Shown here piece by piece: positions 1 through 8,758 of a stretch of 64,000 nt of DNA (its first letter is position 1; the number at the start of each line of letters is the position of its first letter). The notes beneath the pieces are model-generated. The model ran no database searches, had not been told where the DNA came from, and saw only the letters and a list, made by a program, of their open reading frames with translations. Source of the stretch: Ferruginibacter sp. (GTDB lineage Bacteria > Bacteroidota > Bacteroidia > Chitinophagales > Chitinophagaceae); assembly GCA_017983695.1 (NCBI GenBank), contig JAGOAX010000001.1:248001-312000 (forward strand), read 5' to 3'. The translations under genes were made by a program, and so were the position numbers.

Positions 1-375
1 AGTAATTGCATCCCAGGCCAGCCGGTTACTTACGGGGGTATAGTTTAAAGAATCCGTATAAAACCTGCTTTCTTTACGGGTAAGTCCACGGGTAACAATA
101 ATCATGCGATTGCTACTATCCTTATAAAAATCTTTAAAACATTCTGCCTCGGGTTTGTAATGTGCTATGATATGTGCATCGGGGAAAGAACCCTCGTACA
201 CTTTTATGGCTTCTTCAATTACCGGGCGGAAGCTTTCATCCACACTGATATTGATAGTACCGCTGGTTGGTGTGTCGTTAACAACCTGTTTGTTTTTGCT
301 ATCGTTATTGCAGGCACTTAATAATATACTGCATACAAATACAAAAAGAAAGAACGTATTTATCTTGTGCTTCAT
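1..375 (-). CDS. PstS-like substrate-binding lipoprotein (partial, N-terminal part)
   Basis: An open frame runs from an ATG at 375 off the left edge of the window; 125 codons are visible. Residues 1-22 form a lipoprotein signal peptide ending in the lipobox LLSAC (Cys22). The next part, with GTINISVDESFRPVIEEAI, resembles the start of phosphate-type (PstS-like) periplasmic binding domains found beside tonB in Bacteroidota. The role as a solute-binding protein is inferred from this resemblance; the ligand cannot be told. The ATG overlaps the stop of the upstream 85-residue gene by one base (TAATG), which suggests translational coupling. The C-terminus lies outside the window. Confidence 0.7.
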   Translation of the reverse strand, partial: MKHKINTFFLFVFVCSILLSACNNDSKNKQVVNDTPTSGTINISVDESFRPVIEEAIKVYEGSFPDAHIIAHYKPEAECFKDFYKDSSNRMIIVTRGLTRKESRFYTDSLNYTPVSNRLAWDAIT

Positions 376-632
376 TAATTGCTGTAATAATTTTTCTTAT
401 AACCCCTATACAATCTGAACAAGCCATATACCCAACATAAGCCAGCAAATAATTTTATTACCAGCGGATCGTATTGATTAATATATTGAGCGGTATATTT
501 AGTTGGGAACATAAAGAAAAAACCAACCGCAATAAAAAACACGCCCATGGTATAATTGGTAATGCGGCGCATGCGTATTGCATTTTTTTCTCTGTCGCTT
601 ATCTGTTCTTTTTCAAATTCTTCGAGTGCCAT
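375..632 (-). CDS. small two-helix membrane protein, function unknown
   Basis: An 85-residue protein with a charged N-terminus (residues 1-24) followed by two probable membrane helices at about 27-43 and 57-75 and a short basic tail. I do not recognise a named family. It lies between tonB and the PstS-like lipoprotein gene, all on the minus strand, and its stop overlaps the lipoprotein start. A terminator hairpin separates it from tonB, so it may be transcribed apart from tonB. The context suggests an envelope role, but no function can be assigned from the sequence. Confidence 0.65.
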   Translation of the reverse strand: MALEEFEKEQISDREKNAIRMRRITNYTMGVFFIAVGFFFMFPTKYTAQYINQYDPLVIKLFAGLCWVYGLFRLYRGYKKNYYSN

Positions 633-650
633 AAAAGAGTTTTTAAAAAC

Positions 651-680
651 AACTGTAAGGTTTTGCCAAACCTTACAGTT
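651..680 (-). terminator. intrinsic terminator after tonB
   Basis: A 13-bp perfect inverted repeat (arms AACTGTAAGGTTT and its complement, four-base loop) followed on the minus strand by a GTTTTTAAAA stretch. It lies between the tonB stop (726) and the next gene start (632). Confidence 0.75.
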
Positions 681-725
681 AAAATATTTTTCGGACTGGC
701 AATTTACAAAAATTATGGCGTATAA

Positions 726-1538
726 TCAGTTGTACGAAACAAACTTTACAGGAATAACATAATAAACTGATACGTTTTGTCCTCTCGTTTTTCCAGGTAC
801 CCACTCCGGCATTTTTTTCAATACCCTTACCACCTCTTTATTAAATTCTTCGCCGCCATCCTGTACAGTGGTAAAGCCTTTTAATTTACCATCGTAGCCT
901 ACTACAAATTTTATTCTTACACTTACCATTTCACCATCTTCCAAATCCCTGGGGTTAGTTAAATTTCTTTGCAAAAATTTTTTTAATGCTTCCATACCGC
1001 CGGGGAAAGAAGGCATTTCTTCAGCAGTTTCTGTTGGCGTAACATTATCAACAGGTTCTGTCTTCACCGGCTCGGTAATAGTACCTTTACCATCACCATC
1101 GCCTGCAGGTGGCTGTACAATACCGGGGCCGCTGCCCGTCGCATCACTAGTTTTATTGGCGAACCTGTCATTGTCAGTAATTACATCAATAGGTGGAACA
1201 CTGTCCGTAGTAATTACAATATTTTTTACAAATATTTTTGTGCTTACCGGCGTTTGTGCTGCTGCAGGAGTCTCCTTTTTAACAACTGGTTCAACTTTTT
1301 TTTCGGGCTGGGTAAAAATGGTTGTTGTTATCAAATCTTCCTGCATTTCTACGGTCTTTTTTTTATCAGGCATAAAAGTAAAAGCCGATAACACCAGCAC
1401 AATACCCAGCATTGCTGCAAGCGATTTCATTAAACGGTTGTCGTAAAATTTACGCAGGTCGTAAGCGCCATAGGCTTTGTTGCGGTTTTCGAAAAGGATG
1501 TCCAGCACATCGCTTTTAAGTATTAATTCTGTTTTCAT
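726..1538 (-). CDS. tonB: TonB energy transducer
   Basis: A 270-residue TonB protein. The N-terminus with ILFENRNKAYGAYDLRKFY is typical of Bacteroidota TonB proteins. A single membrane helix lies at about 39-56, a Pro/Glu/Thr/Val-rich periplasmic linker at about 70-170, and the C-terminal TonB domain at about 172-270 (starts MPSFPGGMEALKKFL, ends with WVPGKTRGQNVSVYYVIPVKF). The family couples the inner-membrane proton motive force (through ExbB/ExbD) to outer-membrane receptors. exbB/exbD are not in the window; they could lie elsewhere or upstream. A terminator follows the gene. Confidence 0.92.
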   Translation of the reverse strand: MKTELILKSDVLDILFENRNKAYGAYDLRKFYDNRLMKSLAAMLGIVLVLSAFTFMPDKKKTVEMQEDLITTTIFTQPEKKVEPVVKKETPAAAQTPVSTKIFVKNIVITTDSVPPIDVITDNDRFANKTSDATGSGPGIVQPPAGDGDGKGTITEPVKTEPVDNVTPTETAEEMPSFPGGMEALKKFLQRNLTNPRDLEDGEMVSVRIKFVVGYDGKLKGFTTVQDGGEEFNKEVVRVLKKMPEWVPGKTRGQNVSVYYVIPVKFVSYN

Positions 1539-1653
1539 TTTTTTGTTTTGAAATGATGAATGGTTGTTTCAAAACAGGCGCTTGTTTGATATTAAGATGA
1601 GATTGCTTTAAGATTCCATAAAAGACATGACTAAAAGATACCCTCCGCACTAA

Positions 1654-1680
1654 CTTTCAACTTTGAACCTTTCAACTTTC
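1654..1680 (+). repeat. direct repeat CTTTCAACTTT x2 upstream of the phosphatase gene
   Basis: Two copies of CTTTCAACTTT begin at 1654 and 1669, just upstream of the -7 box at 1684. It is one of several intergenic short-word repeats in this window. Confidence 0.6.
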
Positions 1681-1683
1681 AAT

Positions 1684-1691
1684 TATCTTTG
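1684..1691 (+). promoter_or_regulatory. TAnnTTTG (-7) box, leaderless-type, for the phosphatase gene
   Basis: TATCTTTG ends four bases before the ATG (TTTGCGCCATG). A TTG at 1663-1665 lies 18 bases upstream, near the spacing usual for a Bacteroidota -33 element. The transcription start is expected at or next to the start codon. Confidence 0.65.
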
Positions 1692-1695
1692 CGCC

Positions 1696-2160
1696 ATGAA
1701 AATTTTGATGGTGTGCCTGGGCAATATTTGCAGGAGCCCGATGGCCGAAGGAATTTTACAACACAAAGCAGGGAAAGCAGGATTGAACTGGGAGGTGGAC
1801 AGTGCCGGAACCAATGGTTATCATACCGGGGAACCGCCGCATTATTTAAGCATTAAAGTAGCTTCGCAAAATGGTATCGATATCAGCTCACAAAGAAGCA
1901 GGAAATTTACAGCTGCAGATTTTGAACAGTATGATAAAATTTATGCCATGGCCGAAGATGTGCTTGATGATATGAAAATGATTGCAAAAAATAAATTCGA
2001 TACTAACAAAGTTGATCTGCTGCTGAATGAATTATATCCAGATCAAAACAGGGATGTTCCTGACCCATGGTCGGGACCGGAACATGGTTATCATGAAGTT
2101 TTTGCGATAATTGAAAAAGCATGCGAACAGATAATAAAACAACAAACAATAAATAGCTAA
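1696..2160 (+). CDS. low-molecular-weight protein-tyrosine phosphatase
   Basis: A 154-residue protein that starts MKILMVCLGNICRSP. The P-loop CX5R is at Cys7-Arg13 followed by Ser14, the signature of the low-molecular-weight phosphatase family. A DPW(S)G segment near residue 125 matches the general-acid aspartate loop. The family dephosphorylates phosphotyrosine, often on envelope or capsule proteins, but substrates cannot be told here. The longer frame from 1663 was not used: the ATG at 1696 gives the family-typical start and sits right after a -7 box. hisS begins nine bases after the stop, so the two genes probably form an operon. Confidence 0.9.
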   Translation: MKILMVCLGNICRSPMAEGILQHKAGKAGLNWEVDSAGTNGYHTGEPPHYLSIKVASQNGIDISSQRSRKFTAADFEQYDKIYAMAEDVLDDMKMIAKNKFDTNKVDLLLNELYPDQNRDVPDPWSGPEHGYHEVFAIIEKACEQIIKQQTINS

Positions 2161-2169
2161 CTACAACTC

Positions 2170-3684
2170 ATGAGCACTAAGCCATCGATACCACAGGGCA
2201 CCAGGGATTTTAATGCAGTAACACTTAGAAAAAGGAATCATATTCTTTCCACCATAAAAACTGTTTTTGAATTATACGGTTTTCAGCCATTGGAAACACC
2301 TGCCATGGAAAACCTGGAAACACTGATGGGTAAATATGGAGAAGAAGGAGATAAACTGATCTTTAGGATACTGGATTCTGGCAATCCATTTGACAAATCA
2401 TTTTATGAAGAAATATTTATCGGCTTACAAAAGTATATTAAAGATCAAAATGACTATTTAAAAGAAACTCTGGGTGACAATTCTGTTCCAATACCAACAG
2501 ACTTCCTAAAACTTAATCCTCCAGTTTTAGCTAACGTAATTGAAAAATTATTAACCGATGATATTTTTAAAAATTATTATCTACCTAAGCTTAAAAACGA
2601 GACATCAAGCAAAGCTTTGAAATACGACCTTACTATTCCTTTTGCAAGATACGTGGCGATGAACCACACCAAACTCACTTACCCTTTCCGCCGCTACCAG
2701 GTACAACCTGTATGGAGAGCTGACAGACCACAAAAAGGCCGCTACCGTGAGTTTACGCAATGCGATGCAGACATTGTTGGCAACCCATCTTTATTAAGCG
2801 ATGCAGAGTTTGCATTAATTTATGATGAAGTTTTTAACCGGTTGGGTTTAACCGGATATGAACTGCGGATCAACAGCCGTAAAATTTTAAGTGCACTTGC
2901 AACAGTGTGCAATGCGCCGGATAAATTGGTAGCCATTACAACTGCTATTGATAAACTGGATAAAATTGGCATTGACAAAGTAAAGGAAGAGCTTATCGAA
3001 AAAGGATTATCAGAACCGCAAATTGCGATTGTAGAAAAATACATCAGCATTGCCGGCAGCAACGAAGAAAAGATACAGCAATTAGTTACTATCACTGGCG
3101 GTAATGAAGAAGGCAACCGTGGCATTGAAGAAATTACAAACGTTTTAAAACACACCACCGGAAAAAATATTATTGTTGACTTTACGCTGGCCCGTGGCCT
3201 TAACTATTATACCGGAATTATTTACGAAGCAAAAGCGCCTGCCACCGTAAAAATGGGCAGCATCGGTGGCGGTGGACGCTACGATGATTTAACCGGTTTG
3301 TTTGGTGTGCCCGGTATCCCCGGTGTGGGTATTAGTTTTGGTGTAGACAGGATTTACGATGTGCTGGAAGAACTCAATCTCTTTCCCGAAAACCTGGAAG
3401 AAAGTACAAAAGCCATCTTTTTTAATATGGGGGTTGCAGAAAGCGCTGTTGCATTTAACATGATGCAGCAATTGCGTAAAGCCGGCATTGCCTGTATTTT
3501 ATTTCACGAAGAAACAAAAATTGCAAAACAATTTTCTTACGCTGAAAAATATAAAATACCTTACGCCATAATTATCGGCAGTAAAGAAATAGAACAGAAT
3601 TATTGCCAGGTAAAAAATTTAAACACAGGCGAACAGCATGTGGTTAAATTTGAAAACTTAGTTATTTTTTTTAACAGTTTATAA
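2170..3684 (+). CDS. hisS: histidyl-tRNA synthetase with extended insertion
   Basis: A 504-residue class II synthetase that charges tRNA-His. Recognisable parts in order: IPQGTRDF at the N-terminus, GDKLIFRI near 60-67, ALKYDLTIPFARYVAMN near 149, the motif 2 segment FRRYQVQPVWRADRPQKGRY, the HisA-type ARGLNYYTG and the motif 3 GGGGRYD with GISFGVDRI, then an anticodon-binding domain from about 410. It is longer than the roughly 450 residues usual in the phylum because about 77 residues, instead of about 30, lie between GDKLIFRI and ALKYDLT. It follows the phosphatase gene in a likely operon. Confidence 0.95.
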   Translation: MSTKPSIPQGTRDFNAVTLRKRNHILSTIKTVFELYGFQPLETPAMENLETLMGKYGEEGDKLIFRILDSGNPFDKSFYEEIFIGLQKYIKDQNDYLKETLGDNSVPIPTDFLKLNPPVLANVIEKLLTDDIFKNYYLPKLKNETSSKALKYDLTIPFARYVAMNHTKLTYPFRRYQVQPVWRADRPQKGRYREFTQCDADIVGNPSLLSDAEFALIYDEVFNRLGLTGYELRINSRKILSALATVCNAPDKLVAITTAIDKLDKIGIDKVKEELIEKGLSEPQIAIVEKYISIAGSNEEKIQQLVTITGGNEEGNRGIEEITNVLKHTTGKNIIVDFTLARGLNYYTGIIYEAKAPATVKMGSIGGGGRYDDLTGLFGVPGIPGVGISFGVDRIYDVLEELNLFPENLEESTKAIFFNMGVAESAVAFNMMQQLRKAGIACILFHEETKIAKQFSYAEKYKIPYAIIIGSKEIEQNYCQVKNLNTGEQHVVKFENLVIFFNSL

Positions 3685-3728
3685 AGGTTACCATTATATT
3701 ATTTTAGTATCAACAAAAAATCAATTTT

Positions 3729-5429
3729 ATGCAATTACGTTTTCGTATCCCGTTTTTAGCTGCTGTTGCAATTTTATTGCTGGCATCCTGCAGTAAAAAA
3801 AATAAAGAAGGAAAGTTTGTTCCAAAAGATGCAGCCGTTGTGGTGCATGTTAATGGTGCTTCTTTGTCATCCAAATTACCATGGGATGAAATAAAGAAGA
3901 ATGCTTTGTTTCAAAAGATGTATGCTGATAGTTCAATCCCTACTTTTATTAAAGGTGCTTTAGAGAATCCTGATAACAGCGGTATTGATACCAAAACCGA
4001 CATGATCTTCTTTATGCAAAAAGATTCTGTTGGCGGTATTATTGTTTTTACCGGTGCCATAAAAGATGCTGAAAAATTTAAACTCTTTTCGCTTGATATT
4101 ACAAAAGGCGGAACCGAAAGCGAAAAAGACGGTATTAAATTTATCACTAAATCACCTTTTTCTGTTGGCTGGAATAATGAAAAATTTGTTTGCCTGGTTA
4201 ATGCACCGGAATTAAGTATGAATGGATACAAACCCAGTTCATGGGGTGATTCTACATACACTGTTAAATCGAGAGATTTAAGTGCAGCATGCAAAACCAT
4301 ATTTGATTTAAAAGAAAGCAACTCCCTTGCAGAAGATGAAAAATTTACCGAACTGGTGAAGCAACCCGGCGACCTGCATTTTTGGATGAACAGTGAGGAA
4401 TTATACAAAGATGGTTTAGCCAATCCTGCAATGGCCATGTTAAACCTTACCACATTATACAAAGGAAGCCGTGCCGCTGCAACTTTAAATTTTGAAAACG
4501 GTAAAATTTTAATGGATATTAAAAGTTATGCCGGAAAGGAATTAACAGAGCTGTATAAAAAATACGGCGGCAAAAACATTGATGAGGAAATGATCAAACG
4601 CCTGCCATCAAAAGATGTAGCAGCAGTATTTGCCATGAGCTATAAGCCCGAAGGCATAAAAGAATTACTGAAACTGATGGGTGTGGAAGGTTACGCTAAC
4701 ATGGGCCTTGCATTTGCGGGTTTTAGTTTAGATGATTTTATTAAAGCTAATAAAGGCGATGTTCTTATAGCTTTAACCGAAATAAAACATAAAAAAGATT
4801 CTATAAAATTTAAAGGTGTAAATGGAGAAGATAAAAGTTTTGAAACCAATACGCCACAACCTGAATTTATTTTTGCAACCTCCATCGGCGATAAGGATGC
4901 TTTTAACCTGTTGATAAAAGCTGGAGAAAAGTTTGGGAAAAATGTTCCTGCAGAAATACCTGTTGCCTATAATTCAAACGGCAAATATTTTGCAATTGGT
5001 AATTCAAAAGAAAATATAGCGAAATATACTGGTACCAACAGCAATACCAGTTTTGATTTTTTAAGCAACATAAGTGGCGAACCTTTTGGCGGCTATATTA
5101 ACCTGCAATACATTATGAAGGCTTTTGAAAGTGAAGCTACTAAAGACAGTACTGCAAAAGCTGTTTATGATGCATCGCTTAAAATGTGGGATAATGTGTA
5201 CATGAAAGGTGGCTCCTATTCAGGCGGAGGCATTACGCAAACCATGGAAATAAATTTGATTGACAAAAACACCAACAGCCTTAAACAACTTAACCAGTAT
5301 TTAGGTACCCTTGGACAGCTAAAAATGGAAAGCGATAAAAAGATGGAAATGACAGATGTAATGATGGAAGAAGTAAAACCGGACTCAGCAAATAGTCCAA
5401 AATTACCGCCACCACCACCTGCTAAATAA
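3729..5429 (+). CDS. DUF4836 family lipoprotein
   Basis: A 566-residue protein with a lipoprotein signal peptide (lipobox LLASC, Cys21) and a start of the mature part, KKNKEGKFVPKDAAVVVHVN, typical of DUF4836 proteins of Bacteroidota. The remainder is a repeating alpha/beta surface-type protein with no catalytic motif visible. The C-terminus is Pro-rich (PKLPPPPPAK). It is expected to sit as a lipoprotein in the envelope; the function of the family is unknown. A strong terminator follows, so it is probably transcribed alone or with hisS 44 bases upstream. Confidence 0.8.
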   Translation: MQLRFRIPFLAAVAILLLASCSKKNKEGKFVPKDAAVVVHVNGASLSSKLPWDEIKKNALFQKMYADSSIPTFIKGALENPDNSGIDTKTDMIFFMQKDSVGGIIVFTGAIKDAEKFKLFSLDITKGGTESEKDGIKFITKSPFSVGWNNEKFVCLVNAPELSMNGYKPSSWGDSTYTVKSRDLSAACKTIFDLKESNSLAEDEKFTELVKQPGDLHFWMNSEELYKDGLANPAMAMLNLTTLYKGSRAAATLNFENGKILMDIKSYAGKELTELYKKYGGKNIDEEMIKRLPSKDVAAVFAMSYKPEGIKELLKLMGVEGYANMGLAFAGFSLDDFIKANKGDVLIALTEIKHKKDSIKFKGVNGEDKSFETNTPQPEFIFATSIGDKDAFNLLIKAGEKFGKNVPAEIPVAYNSNGKYFAIGNSKENIAKYTGTNSNTSFDFLSNISGEPFGGYINLQYIMKAFESEATKDSTAKAVYDASLKMWDNVYMKGGSYSGGGITQTMEINLIDKNTNSLKQLNQYLGTLGQLKMESDKKMEMTDVMMEEVKPDSANSPKLPPPPPAK

Positions 5430-5443
5430 AAAATAATTTATGG

Positions 5444-5474
5444 CCGCTGAAGTTTTTTGCTTCAGCGGTTTTTT
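5444..5474 (+). terminator. intrinsic terminator after the DUF4836 gene
   Basis: Stem CCGCTGAAG / CTTCAGCGG around a T-rich loop, followed by an uninterrupted T run. Confidence 0.9.
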
Positions 5475-5488
5475 AATGCACACAGGCT

Positions 5489-6130
5489 ATGCAAATACAA
5501 CTGCAAAAAGTAGTTCCCACATTTATTGAAGAAGAAAAAATTTCCCGGTCGCAGATATGGAACAGCAGTGTTATTTTTAATGAGGGAGAAAAAATTGAAA
5601 TTGTTGCACCAAGCGGCAGCGGCAAAACATCACTCATTCATTTTTTATACGGGTTAAGAAAAGATTATAACGGCACCATTGCTTACAATGCTAACTCCAT
5701 TGCAGCATTTAATGCTGAACATTTTGCCATTTACCGCCAGCAGCACATCAGTATTGTTTTCCAGGACCTGCGTTTGTTTGCAGAACAAACTGTTTTACAA
5801 AACCTGGAAATAAAACGGCAGCTGAATCCTTATCATACGGAAAGTAAAATTGCAGCAATGGCAAAAAGACTGGGTATTGAAAACAAGCTGAACAAGCTTT
5901 GTAAAACCTGCAGTTATGGCGAGCAGCAACGCATTGCCATTATCCGGGCATTACAACAACCATTTAATTTTTTATTGTTAGATGAACCTTTCAGCCATTT
6001 AGATGAAGCCAACCGCAAAAAAGCAATGGAACTGATGGAAGAAGAAGCTGCGATAAGAAAAGCTACTATCGTTTTAGCAGATTTAAAAGCAATAGAATAT
6101 TTTAACGCCGACAGAACCTTGCATTTATAA
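5489..6130 (+). CDS. ABC transporter ATP-binding protein
   Basis: A 213-residue ATPase. Walker A APSGSGKTS at about 40-48, Q-loop FQDLRLF at 91-97, signature SYGEQQRIA at 142-150, Walker B LLLDEP at 162-167 and the D-loop SHLDE. Its size and the adjacent FtsX-type permease place it with the LolD/FtsE/MacB class of ATPases, which power envelope or lipoprotein-related work rather than uptake. The permease gene follows 37 bases downstream. The gene starts 15 bases after the terminator of the DUF4836 gene. Confidence 0.88.
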   Translation: MQIQLQKVVPTFIEEEKISRSQIWNSSVIFNEGEKIEIVAPSGSGKTSLIHFLYGLRKDYNGTIAYNANSIAAFNAEHFAIYRQQHISIVFQDLRLFAEQTVLQNLEIKRQLNPYHTESKIAAMAKRLGIENKLNKLCKTCSYGEQQRIAIIRALQQPFNFLLLDEPFSHLDEANRKKAMELMEEEAAIRKATIVLADLKAIEYFNADRTLHL

Positions 6131-6167
6131 CCTTATTACCCAATCAACCAGTTAACCAATAAACTAA

Positions 6168-7352
6168 TTGATGCTTTCTTTTAAAAACATAGCGCCATTT
6201 TTAAGTACCGGCCAAAACAAAGCCTCACGCTGGCTGAGTTATGCAGGCCTTGGCATTGGTGTATTATTGCTGTTGTGCTCTATTCAAATGTACATCAACA
6301 TTAACCAGTTATTAAAAGACAGAAACCCTAAAAAAACCGGGTTCGATTTTATTTCGGTTACTAAAACCATTACCGACCAGAACATGGGTAAGGATAACCG
6401 GTTTACACCTGATGATTTAAAAAACATTCAGTCTCAAAAATTTATTGATGAAGCTGCGCCGCTTATTGCCAACCAGTTCAGGGTAAAAGCAAGTGCCGGC
6501 AATATCATCCCTTTCAGTACCGATCTTTTTTTAGAATCCATCAACGAAAAATTTATTGATACCGTTCCGCCAAACTTTACGTGGAAAGAAGGACAAACAG
6601 ATGTACCCATTATTTTTTCTTCTGATTTTTTAGAGATGTATAATGTATTTGCGCCCAGCCAGGATCTGCCACAGCTTTCGCAAAGCACTATCTCTTCTGT
6701 AAAAATAGTTTTAGAATGTTACGGACCAAGCGGCACACAAAATTTCAAGGGGCAGATAGTTGCCATCAGCGACAGGATAAATTCTATTTTAGTGCCAGAC
6801 AATTTTATGCAGATGGCCAATAAAAATTTTGGCGGTGTTACAGTTGTGCCTGCATCCAGAATTTATTTAAAAACAAAAGACGCCAACAATCCTGAGCTGC
6901 TGAATTTCTTACAGCAAAAAAATTACCACGTTAATAAAGACAAAACAAAATTCGGCCGCATTAAACAAATATTGCAGGCTATTGTAAGCGGCCTTGCCGG
7001 CTTTGGCGTATTGGTAATTTTATTGGCGATGGTATTATTTTCCTTCTACTTACAATTAATGATAGCCAGGAGCAAAGAGAATTTACAGTTGCTGTTAACC
7101 CTGGGTTACTCGCCTGACTGGCTTAGTAAAACGGTAGCAAAAAAATGGATTCCTATTTACATTGTTGTGGTGCTTATGGCTGTTGCCATTACCGCATTAC
7201 TGCATTTTAGTTTTCAGCATTTTGTTATGAATGACAGGGAGGAGCTATCTCCTTTTATTAACTGGATGGTAATTGTAGTTGCAGCAGTATTATTATTTTT
7301 ATCTGTAGCAGTTAATTACCGCCTGGTAAAAAAACTACTGCACAAATTATAA
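6168..7352 (+). CDS. FtsX-like ABC permease
   Basis: A 394-residue membrane protein with one helix near residues 23-43, a large extracytoplasmic domain (about 45-265) and three C-terminal helices near 272-297, 325-345 and 363-383, the layout of FtsX/MacB/LolC-type permeases. It pairs with the ATPase just upstream. The substrate is unknown. The stop overlaps the convergent thiolase stop within the 6-base palindrome TTATAA at 7347-7352, leaving no room for a terminator. Confidence 0.82.
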   Translation: MMLSFKNIAPFLSTGQNKASRWLSYAGLGIGVLLLLCSIQMYININQLLKDRNPKKTGFDFISVTKTITDQNMGKDNRFTPDDLKNIQSQKFIDEAAPLIANQFRVKASAGNIIPFSTDLFLESINEKFIDTVPPNFTWKEGQTDVPIIFSSDFLEMYNVFAPSQDLPQLSQSTISSVKIVLECYGPSGTQNFKGQIVAISDRINSILVPDNFMQMANKNFGGVTVVPASRIYLKTKDANNPELLNFLQQKNYHVNKDKTKFGRIKQILQAIVSGLAGFGVLVILLAMVLFSFYLQLMIARSKENLQLLLTLGYSPDWLSKTVAKKWIPIYIVVVLMAVAITALLHFSFQHFVMNDREELSPFINWMVIVVAAVLLFLSVAVNYRLVKKLLHKL

Positions 7353-8540
7353 TGCTTCGTAAACCACGGCTGCACCCTGCCCTACTCCAATACACATTGT
7401 TGCCAGGCCATACCTTCCTTTGCGGCGTTTTAATTCATACAGTAATGTAGTGGAAATTCTTACGCCGCTGCAACCCAATGGATGCCCCAATGCAATAGCC
7501 CCACCGTTTACATTTACTTTCTCCAGGTCAAGGCCAAGATCATGAATGCAGGCAATGGATTGCGATGCAAACGCTTCATTTAATTCTATCAGGTCAAGAT
7601 CGGCAGTAGTTATTCCTGCTCTTGCCAATGCTTTTTTACTTGCAGGCACAGGTCCAATACCCATAATTGAAGGATCGACCCCGGCCACAGCCATGCTTTT
7701 TATTTTTGCTATTGGCATCAGGTTAAATTTTAATACTGCTGCTTCGCTTGCCAATAACATTGCTGCTGCCCCATCATTAATGCCCGAAGAATTTCCAGCA
7801 GTAACGGTACCATCTTTTGCAAAGGCAGGCTTCAGTTGCCCCAGCTTTTCCATGCTCGACAGGCGGGGATGCTCATCTTTATCAAAATCAAAAACGTTAG
7901 TGCCAATCTGCACCTGTAAAGGAATAATTTCATCAGTCCATTTATTGGCGGCCAGTGCATTGGCATATTTTTTCTGGCTGGCTATTGCAAATTCATCCTG
8001 CGCATTACGGCTTATGTTCCATTGGCGGGCAACATTTTCTGCAGTTTCTCCCATACTGTAGGGATGATACAGTTCCGATAATTTTTTATTTACAAAGCGC
8101 CAGCCCAAAGTGGTATCGTATATCTGCGGATCTCTTGCAAAAGCGCTTGTACTCTTGGGCATAACAAATGGCGCCCTGCTCATACTTTCCACGCCACAGG
8201 CAATCATCAGGTCGCCATCGCCACAGGCAATTGCCCTTGCAGCATCCATTATAGCCTGCAGGCCGCTGGCACATAAACGGTTTACAGTATTGCCACTAAC
8301 AGTTACGGGGAGCCCAGCCAGTAATGCAGCCATCCGGGCTACATTGCGGTTATCTTCGCCGCTCTGGTTGGCATCACCTGCAATTACATCTTCTATAGCA
8401 TTTATATCAATAGAGGAATTACGTTTTACCAATGCTTTAATTACATAAGCCAGTAAATCATCCGGACGAACATTGCTTAACGCCCCGCCGTATTTTCCAA
8501 TGGGTGTTCTGATGGCATCAATTACATAAACTGTTTGCAT
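7347..8540 (-). CDS. pcaF: acetyl-CoA acyltransferase, 3-oxoadipyl-CoA thiolase-like
   Basis: A 397-residue thiolase. The nucleophile Cys90 lies in NRLCASG, the catalytic His353 in GHPLGCSG and the second Cys383 in CIGVGQG. The segments [25 protein letters not shown] and GIGPVPA match the 3-oxoadipyl-CoA thiolase (PcaF/PaaJ) branch better than the general acetyl-CoA acetyltransferase branch, so thiolytic cleavage of 3-oxoadipyl-CoA in aromatic catabolism is possible. No other pca or paa gene is in the window, so a broader beta-ketothiolase role in fatty-acid breakdown remains open. Confidence 0.85.
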   Translation of the reverse strand: MQTVYVIDAIRTPIGKYGGALSNVRPDDLLAYVIKALVKRNSSIDINAIEDVIAGDANQSGEDNRNVARMAALLAGLPVTVSGNTVNRLCASGLQAIMDAARAIACGDGDLMIACGVESMSRAPFVMPKSTSAFARDPQIYDTTLGWRFVNKKLSELYHPYSMGETAENVARQWNISRNAQDEFAIASQKKYANALAANKWTDEIIPLQVQIGTNVFDFDKDEHPRLSSMEKLGQLKPAFAKDGTVTAGNSSGINDGAAAMLLASEAAVLKFNLMPIAKIKSMAVAGVDPSIMGIGPVPASKKALARAGITTADLDLIELNEAFASQSIACIHDLGLDLEKVNVNGGAIALGHPLGCSGVRISTTLLYELKRRKGRYGLATMCIGVGQGAAVVYEAL

Positions 8541-8600
8541 AAGTAGTTTTTTATTTAGGGCTGCAACACTTTGTTCACCGTTAAATACAACAGCTGTTAT

Positions 8601-8624
8601 TTTTCTTCTTTATAAAGAAGAAAA
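8601..8624. terminator. 24-bp perfect palindrome, possible terminator
   Basis: A perfect palindrome with arms TTTTCTTCTTTA and its complement, about 135 bases beyond the stop of the GSDH gene and 60 bases upstream of the thiolase start. It may end minus-strand transcription from the GSDH gene. The stem is A/T-rich, so this is uncertain. Confidence 0.4.
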
Positions 8625-8758
8625 TAATCGCTGTTATACCCGATATTTTTATTGAACTTTTATCTAAGCATAGATTGATTTAACCGATAACTATCCGGGT
8701 TACACCAGCTTAGAACTTTTGTAAATGTAAAGAAAGAATATATAGTAATAAAACGTAG

